Part shown: in pieces, positions 9,016 through 17,967 of the stretch
Position numbering within the stretch: position 1 is the first letter of the stretch
Layout: the number at the start of each line of letters is the position of its first letter
Origin: Ignavibacteriae bacterium HGW-Ignavibacteriae-4
GTDB taxonomy: Bacteria; Bacteroidota; Ignavibacteria; Kapaibacteriales; UBA2268
Assembly: GCA_002839765.1 (NCBI GenBank)
Contig: PGYR01000007.1
Span: 1-46,141 of the forward strand
Reading direction: 5' to 3'
DNA: 46,141 bases
Notes under the pieces: generated by a model
What the model saw: the letters and a program-made list of their open reading frames with translations, nothing else
What the model was told of the DNA's origin: nothing
Database searches by the model: none
Made by a program: the position numbers and the translations under genes

Positions 9016-10383
9016 ATGAAAAAAAAGCATGTTTTTTTAGTTCAATTACTTCTGTTTATAGTTTCAATCACTGTCGCAAGCTCCACAGAAGAGCAAATAG
9101 TCAATGAGTTTAAAGGAAAAGATGATGGGGTTTACTTCATTATTAGTTCATACAAGTGTCCACCTTGCTTAGCTTCAATCATCAATAGTACAACAGATGA
9201 ACTTAAAAGGAAAAACATTAACTATAATACTTTTCTTGTAGTGGAGAAAAAATTTGATTATTTGAAATATAAAGACTTATTTAAGAACAAAGTAGAAATG
9301 ATGTTAAATAAGGATTCATCAGAAGTGAGTTCTTTTTATCTAATTAAAAAAGATGGCTTACTATTTAAGTATAATCTACATCAGTTACTTGACTCTAGAC
9401 TCATAGTAAAACATGCTGAAGCACAACTGAAAATAGAAAATATAAAATTGGAAAATGATGACAATTTGATTTTTTCGGTGAATAGCCTCTTAAGAATTGA
9501 TATTAATAACTCCATATTTTTCGACGGATTTAATCAAAAAGTATATACTTATGATAATGAAACCAATAAAGTGAATGAGGTAGATTTAAAGATTGATTCT
9601 TTAAAAAACAATTACAGAAGAATTAATAAAGAAAATTTGCCACAAACATGGGCAAATGGTGATATTGACACTTTTGATTACTACAATAGTGCATTAAATG
9701 TATTAAGTCAATTTTACGGGATTAATTCGTTTTTTATAAAGAATCAAAATGCTTACGTAATCCTCAAACTTTGGTCAAAAATAGATTATAGATATGATGA
9801 AAAGTCAAAAAACCCGAAAAATCCCACACTTTTTGAAACAAATATTATTTTTGATTTAAAGAAAAAAGAACCTCTCGAATCAGAGTTACATTATCTTCAA
9901 AATATATTCCCTATTGATAATTCGAATTTCTATTATTATTCAAATCATAAGGATTTTGTAATAAATCAAATAGAAAATAATAAAGTCATAAAAGAAGGAA
10001 TAAATTTAAATAGTTATAGGAAACTTATTGATTTAGATAATTTTATCATTGCAATGAATCGAGGTAACACCGAAATAATTGATAAAAGAACTTTCGAAAT
10101 TGAAGAAGTAGATTTTTTTCTAAATAGATCATCTCAACATATTGCAAATTCATTCTTAACTGATTGTGTTACAGAGATAAAGCCTAAGGAAAATGAAATA
10201 ATTTTAAATAATTATAATTTTAATACTGAAGTAACATTTGATAAATTATACATCAATAATAATATCTTAAATAACGATAATTATTTGAGCATATTAAGAA
10301 TAGATTCTGATGATAAATCTACAATTATTGAAATATTAACTGAAGAGCAGAATATTTATAAAATTAAGTTAAGTAACAATTGA
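9016..10383 (+). CDS. Exported protein with thioredoxin-like CPPC motif, unknown function
   Basis: I do not recognise the full-length protein. The 455-residue product has a hydrophobic signal peptide (about 1-22, ending VASS). It then has 'FIISSYKCPPCLASI' at about 43-57, where a CPPC active-site-like pair sits at the strand-helix junction expected of a thioredoxin fold. From about residue 140 on it consists of repeating short strands with FDGFNQKVYTYD- and YRKLIDLDNFIIAMN-like turns, compatible with a beta-propeller. It lies 13 bases upstream of the HMA-AraC regulator in the same direction, so it is probably in the copper block, but a direct link to copper is inference. It is markedly AT-rich and Lys/Asn-rich compared with folE before it. 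Confidence 0.6.
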   Translation: MKKKHVFLVQLLLFIVSITVASSTEEQIVNEFKGKDDGVYFIISSYKCPPCLASIINSTTDELKRKNINYNTFLVVEKKFDYLKYKDLFKNKVEMMLNKDSSEVSSFYLIKKDGLLFKYNLHQLLDSRLIVKHAEAQLKIENIKLENDDNLIFSVNSLLRIDINNSIFFDGFNQKVYTYDNETNKVNEVDLKIDSLKNNYRRINKENLPQTWANGDIDTFDYYNSALNVLSQFYGINSFFIKNQNAYVILKLWSKIDYRYDEKSKNPKNPTLFETNIIFDLKKKEPLESELHYLQNIFPIDNSNFYYYSNHKDFVINQIENNKVIKEGINLNSYRKLIDLDNFIIAMNRGNTEIIDKRTFEIEEVDFFLNRSSQHIANSFLTDCVTEIKPKENEIILNNYNFNTEVTFDKLYINNNILNNDNYLSILRIDSDDKSTIIEILTEEQNIYKIKLSNN

Positions 10384-10396
10384 AAGAGAATCCGAA

Positions 10397-10957
10397 ATGA
10401 TCCTACATATTAAAAATATGGTTTGTGCTAGATGTATTCTTGCTATAGAAAACATCTTGAATGAATTAGGAATCGAATATCTAAATGTTAAATTAGGTCA
10501 GGTCTATTTAAAGAAAGAATTAGAAAGTTCTATTAAAAATAAACTTGAGGAAAATTTAAAATCACTTGGGTTCGAATTGCTCGAAAACAAATTATCTAAA
10601 GTCGTATCAGAAATCAAATCAATTATTATAGAACAGATACATCATTCTAACGAACCTTTGGAAACAAATTTTTCTACTCTCATTTCCCAAAAACTCAATC
10701 ATGATTATTCTTATCTAAGTAGATTATTCTCCTCTATCGAAGGTATCACAATAGAGAAGTTTATTACATCACAAAAAATAGAAAAAGTTAAAGAATTAAT
10801 ATTCTATCAAGAATTATCATTGTCTGATATAGCTTACCAACTCAACTTCAGCAATGTCTCTTATCTTTCCTCTTTATTCAAGAAAGAAACAGGAATGACT
10901 GTTACTGAATTTAGAGTTACACACGACCCTCATTTAAAGCTAATAGATAAAATTTAG
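10397..10957 (+). CDS. HMA domain-AraC fusion transcriptional regulator (probable copper sensor)
   Basis: The 186-residue protein joins a heavy-metal-associated fold (residues 1-70, with metal-binding C10 and C13 in NMVCARCILAIENIL) to a C-terminal AraC-type DNA-binding domain (about 95-180). In the latter, 'LSLSDIAYQLNFSNVSYLSS' is the second helix-turn-helix and 'LFKKETGMTVTEFR' closes it. This architecture recurs beside copper ATPases in Bacteroidota, so it most likely senses intracellular copper directly and controls the following copA-chaperone-oxidase genes. It sits 96 bases before copA; a dyad in that gap (10977-10992) is a possible target. Confidence 0.85.
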   Translation: MILHIKNMVCARCILAIENILNELGIEYLNVKLGQVYLKKELESSIKNKLEENLKSLGFELLENKLSKVVSEIKSIIIEQIHHSNEPLETNFSTLISQKLNHDYSYLSRLFSSIEGITIEKFITSQKIEKVKELIFYQELSLSDIAYQLNFSNVSYLSSLFKKETGMTVTEFRVTHDPHLKLIDKI

Positions 10958-10976
10958 TCATAATCTTATAGAATTT

Positions 10977-11022
10977 TTACATAATACTGTAATAAAATTG
11001 ATTGTACTTCAAATTAATTTTG
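10977..11022 (+). promoter_or_regulatory. Candidate copA operator and -7 box
   Basis: A dyad TTACA-N6-TGTAA lies at 10977-10992, followed by TAATTTTG (11015-11022), a match to the Bacteroidota -7 consensus TAnnTTTG, 31 bases before the copA start. The 15-base string CATAATACTGTAATA at 10980-10994 recurs with one change at 7839-7853, upstream of the pterin genes. No clear -33 box is seen. Assignment as the HMA-AraC target is inference. Confidence 0.4.
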
Positions 11023-11053
11023 TACCATAATTAACTTCAGAGATTAAAAAATT

Positions 11054-13303
11054 ATGAATACATCAATAATTAATGAACCATTAAGTGGTTCAAAAACTGT
11101 AAAAAGGATATTCCCAGTTAAGGGAATGACTTGTGCTTCATGTGCTTCAAGTGTAGAGTCAATGTTATCTTATGTAGAAGGTGTTGTTAGTGCAAATGTT
11201 AATTTTTCTACTAATAGTGTACTTGTAGAATATAAGGAAGATTTAGAATTAGAAATGCTTGAGGAAGCTGTAAAAAGCATAGGCTATGAACTAATAATAG
11301 ATCAATCAAACCCAAATGGCACCAATGATAATATAGTAAATGAATATTACCAAGAGATAAAGCTTAGAACTATTTGGTCAGTAGTTCTTACCTTACCGAT
11401 AGTCGTTATAGGTATGTTCTTTATGGAATGGGAATTAGGTAAATGGATTTCATTGTTTATTTCACTACCTATATTATTCTATTTTGGACGTAGCTACTTT
11501 ATAAATGCTTGGAAACAATTGAAGTATAAGAAAGCTAATATGGATACTTTAGTTGCGATGAGTACAGGAACTGCATTTATATATAGTTTATTTAATACTA
11601 TTTATCCTGAATTCTGGATTTCTTATGGTATCCACCCACACGTTTATTATGAAGCTGCAACTGTTATTATTACTTTTATAACATTAGGGAAATTATTAGA
11701 AGAAAAGGCTAAATCAAACACAACAACTGCAATTCGAAAATTAGTTGGATTGCAGCCTAAAACTTTAAATCTAATTATAGATGGAGTTGAAAAAGAAGTA
11801 GCAATATCAGAAGTGAAAATTGGTCAACGTATAGTAGTGAAACCTGGGGAAAGAATTCCTGTAGATGGTACAGTAGTATCAGGACTATCATTTGTTGATG
11901 AGAGTATGATAACTGGGGAGCCTATTCCCGTTGAGAAAAAAGAATCAGAGAAAGTATATGCAGGAACTTTAAATCAAAAGGGTAGTTTCCAATTTATTTC
12001 TGAGAAAGTAGGAGAAGATACTTTCCTAGCACAAATAGTTAAATTGGTACAACAGGCACAAGGTAGCAAAGCGCCTGTTCAAAAATTAGTCGATAAAATT
12101 GCTTCTATTTTTGTACCTATTGTAATATTAGCTTCGATTGTTACATTTTTTGTTTGGATTATATTTGGTGGTATGGATTATATATCACACGCTCTGTTAT
12201 CGTCTATTGCCGTTCTTGTTATTGCTTGTCCTTGTGCCTTAGGACTAGCAACTCCAACAGCTATAATGGTAGGGATTGGTAAAGGTGCTGAGAATAATAT
12301 ACTTATTAAAGATGCAGAGAGCTTAGAACTAGCACAAAATGTCAATGCTGTAGTATTAGATAAAACTGGGACAATCACTCAAGGGAAACCGTCTGTCACT
12401 GACATTGAATGGTTTATAGATAGTGAATCATTAATGGAAAGAAGAATTCTCTTATCTCTAGAATCAAACTCAGAACATCCATTAGCTTTATCAATTGTTA
12501 GACATTTAAAAGAAAATGGAATAATACCAACAACATTAACAGATTTTAATAGCATTACAGGTAAAGGTGCATTCGGATCTTATAATTACAAAATGAATTA
12601 CTATGTTGGTAATAAAAAATTACTTGAAGAGATAGGGGTAGAAATAGATGAAAACCAACAACAATTAACCAGTAAATGGCAAAAAGAAGCAAAGACTGTA
12701 ACATATTTTACTGATGAGGATAAAGTATTAGCAATAATAGCAATATCAGATAAAATCAAAGATTCGTCTTTTAGTTCGATAAAAAAATTAAGAGATTCTG
12801 GTATTGATGTTTACATGTTAACTGGAGATAGTAAATCAACGGCACAAGCTGTAGCTTCCCAGCTCGATCTAACTTACTTTAAAGGTGAGGTTCTTCCTCA
12901 AGAAAAAGCAGAATTTATTGAAGAACTTCAAGCAAAAGGTAAAATAGTAGCTATGGTAGGGGATGGTATAAATGACTCTCAAGCATTAGCACAATCGGAT
13001 GTTAGTATTGCTATGGGGCACGGTTCAGATATAGCCATGGATGTTGCTAAAATAACTTTGATTACTTCAGATCTAAGCTATATTCCAAAAGCATTAGAAC
13101 TATCAAGAAAAACAGTAAAAGGAATAAAACAAAATCTTTTTTGGGCGTTTATTTATAACGTTCTAGGTGTCCCAATTGCGGCAGGATTGCTATACCCCAT
13201 AAATGGATTTTTATTAGACCCTATGATAGCAGGGGCAGCTATGGCACTTAGCTCAGTATCAGTTGTAGCAAACAGTTTAAGATTAAGAAATATTAATATT
13301 TAA
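11054..13303 (+). CDS. copA: Copper-translocating P1B-type ATPase CopA
   Basis: This inner-membrane pump uses ATP to export Cu(I) from the cytoplasm. The 749-residue protein has one N-terminal HMA domain with GMTCASC (C27, C30) and the P1B membrane motif CPC at residues 392-394 followed by ALGLATPTA. It also has the actuator motif TGEP, phosphorylation site D436 in DKTGT, the SEHPLA motif of the nucleotide-binding domain, and the hinge motif GDGIND with D637. The transmembrane segments typical of P1B-1 enzymes are visible. A single HMA domain and about 750 residues are usual. Downstream, 27 bases away, is a small HMA chaperone gene and then a multicopper oxidase, so copper would be delivered, exported and oxidised by products of one operon. 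Confidence 0.96.
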   Translation: MNTSIINEPLSGSKTVKRIFPVKGMTCASCASSVESMLSYVEGVVSANVNFSTNSVLVEYKEDLELEMLEEAVKSIGYELIIDQSNPNGTNDNIVNEYYQEIKLRTIWSVVLTLPIVVIGMFFMEWELGKWISLFISLPILFYFGRSYFINAWKQLKYKKANMDTLVAMSTGTAFIYSLFNTIYPEFWISYGIHPHVYYEAATVIITFITLGKLLEEKAKSNTTTAIRKLVGLQPKTLNLIIDGVEKEVAISEVKIGQRIVVKPGERIPVDGTVVSGLSFVDESMITGEPIPVEKKESEKVYAGTLNQKGSFQFISEKVGEDTFLAQIVKLVQQAQGSKAPVQKLVDKIASIFVPIVILASIVTFFVWIIFGGMDYISHALLSSIAVLVIACPCALGLATPTAIMVGIGKGAENNILIKDAESLELAQNVNAVVLDKTGTITQGKPSVTDIEWFIDSESLMERRILLSLESNSEHPLALSIVRHLKENGIIPTTLTDFNSITGKGAFGSYNYKMNYYVGNKKLLEEIGVEIDENQQQLTSKWQKEAKTVTYFTDEDKVLAIIAISDKIKDSSFSSIKKLRDSGIDVYMLTGDSKSTAQAVASQLDLTYFKGEVLPQEKAEFIEELQAKGKIVAMVGDGINDSQALAQSDVSIAMGHGSDIAMDVAKITLITSDLSYIPKALELSRKTVKGIKQNLFWAFIYNVLGVPIAAGLLYPINGFLLDPMIAGAAMALSSVSVVANSLRLRNINI

Positions 13304-13330
13304 TAACAAATAGTATAAAGGAGATTTAAA

Positions 13331-13567
13331 ATGAAAGAGTTAAAATTTAATACAAATATAAAATGTATGGGATGTGTATCAAGTGTAAAACCTGTACTTG
13401 ATAGAGAATCAAAAATAATTAATTGGGAAGTAGATTTAGAAAGTCCAAATAAAGTATTAACAATAAAATCTAACGAACTGAATCCACAAGAAGTCAGTGA
13501 ATTAGTTAAAAGAGCAGGTTATTTTGCAAATGAAATAAAGGAAGAAATACATAATGAAAAAGAATAA
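13331..13567 (+). CDS. Small HMA-domain copper chaperone
   Basis: The 78-residue protein is a single heavy-metal-associated domain with metal ligands in the IKCMGC motif (C12, C15). The rest fits a beta-alpha-beta-beta-alpha-beta ferredoxin-like fold. It is CopZ-like and probably hands Cu(I) to the HMA domain of CopA. A good ribosome site (AAGGAG) lies 7 bases before the ATG. Its last 14 bases overlap the start of the multicopper oxidase gene, implying coupled translation. The sequence around the motif departs from textbook GMTCxxC, so metal preference is inferred from context. Confidence 0.8.
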   Translation: MKELKFNTNIKCMGCVSSVKPVLDRESKIINWEVDLESPNKVLTIKSNELNPQEVSELVKRAGYFANEIKEEIHNEKE

Positions 13568-15806
13568 AATTTTAATTACTTATTTAATGATTCTAATCCT
13601 CTCATTAACCGAATCAATAGCAAAAGAAATAAATATTGTAGAATATGATCTATTCGTTAGAGATACAATTGTCAATTTTGCAGGTGAAGAAACAAGAGCA
13701 ATATCTGTAAATGGTCAAATTCCTATGCCTTCCTTAACATTTACTGATGGTGACAGTGTAATTATTAGAGTTCATAATTTGCTCGACGAATCGACCTCAT
13801 TTCATTGGCATGGATTACTAGTCCCAAATGAACAAGACGGCGTACCTAATCTAACTACAGCACCTATTGAGCCCAATACCGTTCATACTTATGCATTTAG
13901 ATTAAGGCAGAGTGGTACTTATTGGTATCACTCTCATACAGGTCTCCAGGAGCAGATTGGTATGTATGGATCCTTGACAATAAACAAAAAGAAAGATGAC
14001 CCCACATTTAGACAATTAGATGAATTACCAAGTTATAATGTACTTCTTAGTGACTGGACAAATATGAATCCTAGTACGGTACATAGATACCTACATAATG
14101 CAAATGATTGGTTTGCAATAGAAAAAGGGACAGTTCAAAGCTATGGGGAGGCATTAGTAGAAGGGCATTTTTGGACTAAAATCGAAAACGAGTGGAAGAG
14201 AATGTTAGCAATGGATGTCAGTGATGTTTACTATGAAAAATTCCTTATAAATGGAAAGAATGAGATTAACCTACCAGAGCTAAACAATTCTAATTTCAAA
14301 GCAGGTGACAAAGTCAGATTGCGTATAGCAAATGGGAGTGCTTCAACTTATTTTTGGCTAAACTATTCTGGTGGTAAACTAACAGTTATTGCGAGTGATG
14401 GGGTTGACGTTGAGCCAGTAGAGGTAGATAGACTTATAATTGGTGTCTCAGAAACTTATGATGTAGTGATCACAATACCAGAAGACCAGAAACAATATCA
14501 ATTTATGGCTACTTCGGAAGATAGAATTGGTTCAGCATTATTGAATTTTGGGGAGGGCGAATTAGTTCCACAACCACCACTTCCTAGACTGAAATATTTT
14601 GAAGGAATGAAAATGATGAACAATATGATGAATATGGATGGTAGTATGGACGATATGGGAATGAATATGGAATTACAAAAGATGGATATGAATAGAGTAA
14701 TGTATCCTGAAATTAAAAAGAAAAGTAAAAAGATGAATATGGATTCAAAAGAAATGGATCATTCAAATCATAAGATGGAAGAAGAAAAAAGTATAGTAAC
14801 GCTTAATTACAAAATGCTAAAATCTCCAACACAAACTGTATATCCTAAAGAATCTAATGTGAAGACCTTAGAATTCGAATTAACTGGTAACATGAATAGA
14901 TATGTTTGGAGTCTAGATAATAAAACGCTTTCTGAAACAGATAAAATACAGATTAAAGCCGGGGAAGTAGTTAGAATTATACTTTATAATAATTCTATGA
15001 TGCGACACCCAATGCATTTACATGGTCATTTTTTTAGAGTGATAAATGGACAAGGTGATTATGCTCCCTTGAAAAATGTATTAGATATAATGCCAATGGA
15101 AAGGGACACAATCGAATTTTTGGCTTCTGAAGAATATGGAGATTGGTTCTTTCATTGTCATATACTCTATCACATGATGAGTGGTATGGGGAGGGTTTTC
15201 TCTTATGAAAATTCACCCCCTAACCCTCAATTACCAGATAAAGAAGCCGCTTATGATAAGGTTAGATCCGATGACCAGGAATTCCACTTTATGGCTCAAA
15301 ATGATTTTGCTTCCAATGGTAATGATGGTATGTTAATGTATCAAAATACTAGATGGAGTTTAAGTACTGAATGGCGACTTGGATATAATGATCATCATGG
15401 ATATGAATTGGAAACTCATTTTGGTAGATACATAGGCCAAATGCAATGGTTTATGCCATTTATTGGCGTTGATGCTAGGTATCGGAAGACTGATGGTGAA
15501 TCAGAAAAAAATATATTTGGTCAAACAAGCACGAAAGACAAAAGAATCGCTTTTAGTTTAGGAGCGGAATACACTCTACCAATGCTATTAATTCTGCAAG
15601 CTGAAGCATTCCATGATGGGAAAGTAAGATTACAATTAATGAGAGAAGACATACCAATAACTGCCCGAATGAGGATGGCATTTATGATAAATACTGATAA
15701 AGAATATATGGCTGGATTAAAGTATATCATAACGCGCAATATTGGATTGTCAGCTCATTATGATAGTGATATGAATATTGGTGTTGGAATTTCTATTAAT
15801 TATTGA
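13554..15806 (+). CDS. Multicopper oxidase (CopA/PcoA type) with C-terminal barrel-like extension
   Basis: This exported enzyme likely oxidises Cu(I) to less toxic Cu(II). After a signal peptide (1-23) come three cupredoxin domains with all copper-binding motifs: FHWHGL (H84, H86), YWYHSHTG (H126, H128), HPMHLHGH from H485, and HCHILYHMMSGM from H534. Between about residues 350 and 420 lies a Met/His-rich loop (MKMMNNMMNMDGSMDDMGM), typical of copper-resistance oxidases. About 175 further residues follow the last cupredoxin motif; they read as amphipathic beta strands ending ISINY, resembling the outer-membrane protein CopB/PcoB. The 750-residue length therefore suggests an oxidase-CopB-like fusion. 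It overlaps the chaperone gene upstream and ends the copper operon. Confidence 0.9.
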   Translation: MKKNKILITYLMILILSLTESIAKEINIVEYDLFVRDTIVNFAGEETRAISVNGQIPMPSLTFTDGDSVIIRVHNLLDESTSFHWHGLLVPNEQDGVPNLTTAPIEPNTVHTYAFRLRQSGTYWYHSHTGLQEQIGMYGSLTINKKKDDPTFRQLDELPSYNVLLSDWTNMNPSTVHRYLHNANDWFAIEKGTVQSYGEALVEGHFWTKIENEWKRMLAMDVSDVYYEKFLINGKNEINLPELNNSNFKAGDKVRLRIANGSASTYFWLNYSGGKLTVIASDGVDVEPVEVDRLIIGVSETYDVVITIPEDQKQYQFMATSEDRIGSALLNFGEGELVPQPPLPRLKYFEGMKMMNNMMNMDGSMDDMGMNMELQKMDMNRVMYPEIKKKSKKMNMDSKEMDHSNHKMEEEKSIVTLNYKMLKSPTQTVYPKESNVKTLEFELTGNMNRYVWSLDNKTLSETDKIQIKAGEVVRIILYNNSMMRHPMHLHGHFFRVINGQGDYAPLKNVLDIMPMERDTIEFLASEEYGDWFFHCHILYHMMSGMGRVFSYENSPPNPQLPDKEAAYDKVRSDDQEFHFMAQNDFASNGNDGMLMYQNTRWSLSTEWRLGYNDHHGYELETHFGRYIGQMQWFMPFIGVDARYRKTDGESEKNIFGQTSTKDKRIAFSLGAEYTLPMLLILQAEAFHDGKVRLQLMREDIPITARMRMAFMINTDKEYMAGLKYIITRNIGLSAHYDSDMNIGVGISINY

Positions 15807-15858
15807 GAATATTTTTAAATTTCAAAAAAGTAATATTTCATTTATTAAAAACAAATTT

Positions 15859-16485
15859 ATGACCACCCCGAACTTCGACTATGAAAACTCCCAAATAAAA
15901 GACTACCCAATAATCGCTGGGGTAGATGAGGCGGGTAGAGGCCCACTAGCTGGGCCAGTAGTGGCTGCCGCTGTTATATTCCTCGAACAATTTGAAATAC
16001 CAAAACTAACTGATTCCAAGAAATTGACTGAAAAGATAAGAGAAGAGCTGTTTGATCAGATTACTTCTGATAAAAGAATATCTTATGGTATTGGAATAGT
16101 TGATGAAGCCAAAATTGATGAAGTCAATATACTGAATGCTACATATCTAGCGATGGAATTAGCAGTCAGTAAGTTATCTACTCAGCCCAATATGCTGCTA
16201 ATAGACGGTAACCGATTCAAATCAACTAAGTACCAATCATTCCAAACAATAGTAAAGGGCGACTCAAAGTCTTTCTCTATTGCTGCCGCTTCCATAATAG
16301 CGAAAGTAACTAGGGACAGTATGATGAAAGAATATCACGCCGAATTCCCCGAATATGGATTCGATAAACACAAGGGCTATGGCACTAAATCCCACTTTGC
16401 AGCCATAAAAAAATCCGGCAAGTGCCGGATTCATCGTAATAGTTTTCTCATCAAGTTTGATAATAGGGAAGAGGGGTTGTTTTGA
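15859..16485 (+). CDS. rnhB: Ribonuclease HII
   Basis: This nuclease cleaves RNA in RNA-DNA hybrids, including single ribonucleotides left by replication. The catalytic acidic residues are visible: D23/E24 in GVDEAGRGPLAGP, the Asp of LIDGN, and the Asp of KVTRDSMM. TDSKKLTEKIREEL and the closing IHRNSF match the family. I place the start at the ATG of MTTPNFDYEN. An in-frame extension upstream to 15778 would overlap the end of the multicopper oxidase gene and adds a hydrophobic stretch foreign to the family. The 208-residue length is normal. The 3' end contains a perfect hairpin that reads as a terminator on the other strand. Confidence 0.95.
   Translation: MTTPNFDYENSQIKDYPIIAGVDEAGRGPLAGPVVAAAVIFLEQFEIPKLTDSKKLTEKIREELFDQITSDKRISYGIGIVDEAKIDEVNILNATYLAMELAVSKLSTQPNMLLIDGNRFKSTKYQSFQTIVKGDSKSFSIAAASIIAKVTRDSMMKEYHAEFPEYGFDKHKGYGTKSHFAAIKKSGKCRIHRNSFLIKFDNREEGLF
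16413..16430 (-). terminator. Intrinsic-terminator-like hairpin inside the rnhB 3' end
   Basis: The palindrome ATCCGGCA-AG-TGCCGGAT has an 8-bp GC-rich stem. On the minus strand it is followed directly by seven T residues, the form of a rho-independent terminator, yet it lies in the rnhB coding region. It may stop antisense transcription from the island side. Confidence 0.45.
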
Positions 16486-16502
16486 GGCTCTTCTCTTAAA
16501 TT

Positions 16503-16522
16503 CCCCTTTTTTAAAAAAGGGG
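16503..16522 (+). terminator. Palindrome after rnhB, probable terminator
   Basis: CCCCTTTTTTAAAAAAGGGG is a perfect 20-base palindrome 17 bases after the rnhB stop. It can act as a bidirectional terminator. A near copy is at 33363-33382, so it may also be part of a dispersed repeat family. Confidence 0.45.
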
Positions 16523-16659
16523 GTTTAATAACTATTCAATATTGATTATACTCGTTGAATATCGTTCAGAATAACGTAATTTACTTATATACTTAATAGA
16601 TAGATTGTTCCATAAGGTTGCTTGTTCGGTCATAGCTGATGACAATAATTCTTATTTTC

Positions 16660-16677
16660 GTTAAGGATAACGTTAAA
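16660..16677 (+). repeat. Candidate left attachment-site repeat
   Basis: GTTAAGGATAACGTTAAA, 51 bases before the integrase start, matches GTTAAGAAAAACGTTAAA at 33289-33306 in 16 of 18 positions and in the same orientation. The sequence is AT-rich, so chance similarity is possible. Confidence 0.25.
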
Positions 16678-16728
16678 CTAAAATTCGTTTCATACGTATA
16701 TATATAAAAACTAAATTGAGTAATATAT

Positions 16729-17952
16729 ATGATACGAGTAAAATTTAACTTATTGAACAAACACAATAAATTATCACCATTAACAGTTTCTGCATCTTGG
16801 GATGGATTGAGACAGCAGAAATCACTCGGGCAAACAGTACCAACTATTCATTGGGATTTAAAAAAATCCCGATTAAAAGCAGCTAATAATAAATCCTACC
16901 TTTTCAATAATTATCTTAATGAGGTTGAGAAATCTATCATTGAGTTTTATAATGAAACAATTAGCTACAGCACCGTAGTAACAAAAAAACAAATAAAAGA
17001 TAAAATTGAAGACATACTCAGCAAAGGAGTCGAGAAAGATAAAAAAAATCTTTCAGTTGTAGATGTATTTAATACCTTTTTAGAAGTTTATACAAAAGAT
17101 GGTAAAAGACCAAAAGTCAAAACAATGGAAGGGTATATCAACACAAGAAATAAACTTACCCGATATCAAAGAGAGAAGAAAGTCCTGCTTCAATTCGACG
17201 ACATTAACTTAGACTTTTATAATGATTTTGTAGAATACCTATATGGTAAAAAAAATACTGCTGCTACAATAGGAACTAATATTTCTAAGATTATAACTTT
17301 TATGAATTGGACAAAGCGACATAAGTATCATAATAGTAGTGAATATATGGATTTTAAGGTGTTAAAAGGAGAGCCATTATTTACAACAGTTCTAAGGGAA
17401 GAGGAATATAAGAGAATATCAGAACTAAATTTTGATAACCCAGATATTGAATTTGCAAGATTATTTCTTTTAGTAAATTGCAACATAGGACTTAGATATT
17501 CTGACTTGTTAGAAGTAATAAAAGAATTTAATGTCTTTGGTGATGAGATGACAATAACCCAAATAAAAACTAATGCTAAGACTAGGCTACCAATAAATCA
17601 AAATGTCAAAGATATGTTAGGGAAATTGAAATCACTTTATAGATCAGGAATAGATAGAAAAATTATCAACGCCGGACTAAAAGAAGTTGGAAAATCAGCG
17701 GAAATGAATGATATTGAAACTTCTGTAAAAATAATTGGTAATTATAGAGAAACGATTAAAAAGTATAGATGGGAACTTCTATCGACACACGTTGGCAGAA
17801 GGACATTCGCCACTAGAGCAGCAGAGAAAGGTACACCTCTGCATATTATTATGCTATATACCGGACACAAGAATCTATCAACTTTGCAGAAATATATAAA
17901 ATCTTCGAGCTTTGCTAAACAGAATATTATCGAGGATTTGTGGGAATTATAA
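16729..17952 (+). CDS. Site-specific tyrosine recombinase (integrase)
   Basis: This enzyme would integrate and excise the island by strand exchange at attachment sites. The 407-residue protein has the N-terminal arm-binding region common in Bacteroidota integrases ('SASWDGLRQQKSLG'), a SAM-like core-binding domain (about 100-205), and a catalytic domain. That domain carries R256 (NIGLRYSD), H354 and R357 (THVGRRTF), H380 (TGHKN) and nucleophile Y389 (LQKYIK). The lysine between the two arginines probably lies in 'ITQIKTNAKTR'. All key residues are present, so it looks active. It is the first gene after rnhB and is followed 15 bases later by an unknown gene. No tRNA target is adjacent. Confidence 0.95.
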   Translation: MIRVKFNLLNKHNKLSPLTVSASWDGLRQQKSLGQTVPTIHWDLKKSRLKAANNKSYLFNNYLNEVEKSIIEFYNETISYSTVVTKKQIKDKIEDILSKGVEKDKKNLSVVDVFNTFLEVYTKDGKRPKVKTMEGYINTRNKLTRYQREKKVLLQFDDINLDFYNDFVEYLYGKKNTAATIGTNISKIITFMNWTKRHKYHNSSEYMDFKVLKGEPLFTTVLREEEYKRISELNFDNPDIEFARLFLLVNCNIGLRYSDLLEVIKEFNVFGDEMTITQIKTNAKTRLPINQNVKDMLGKLKSLYRSGIDRKIINAGLKEVGKSAEMNDIETSVKIIGNYRETIKKYRWELLSTHVGRRTFATRAAEKGTPLHIIMLYTGHKNLSTLQKYIKSSSFAKQNIIEDLWEL

Positions 17953-17967
17953 AAAAATATTGAGGCT

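Noticed and set aside
15778-15858. Longer rnhB with a start at 15778
   Set aside because: The extra residues overlap the end of the oxidase gene and do not belong to the RNase HII family; ATG 15859 gives the normal length.
16486-16728. tRNA gene or tRNA fragment as integrase target
   Set aside because: No cloverleaf or T-loop sequence could be found on either strand.
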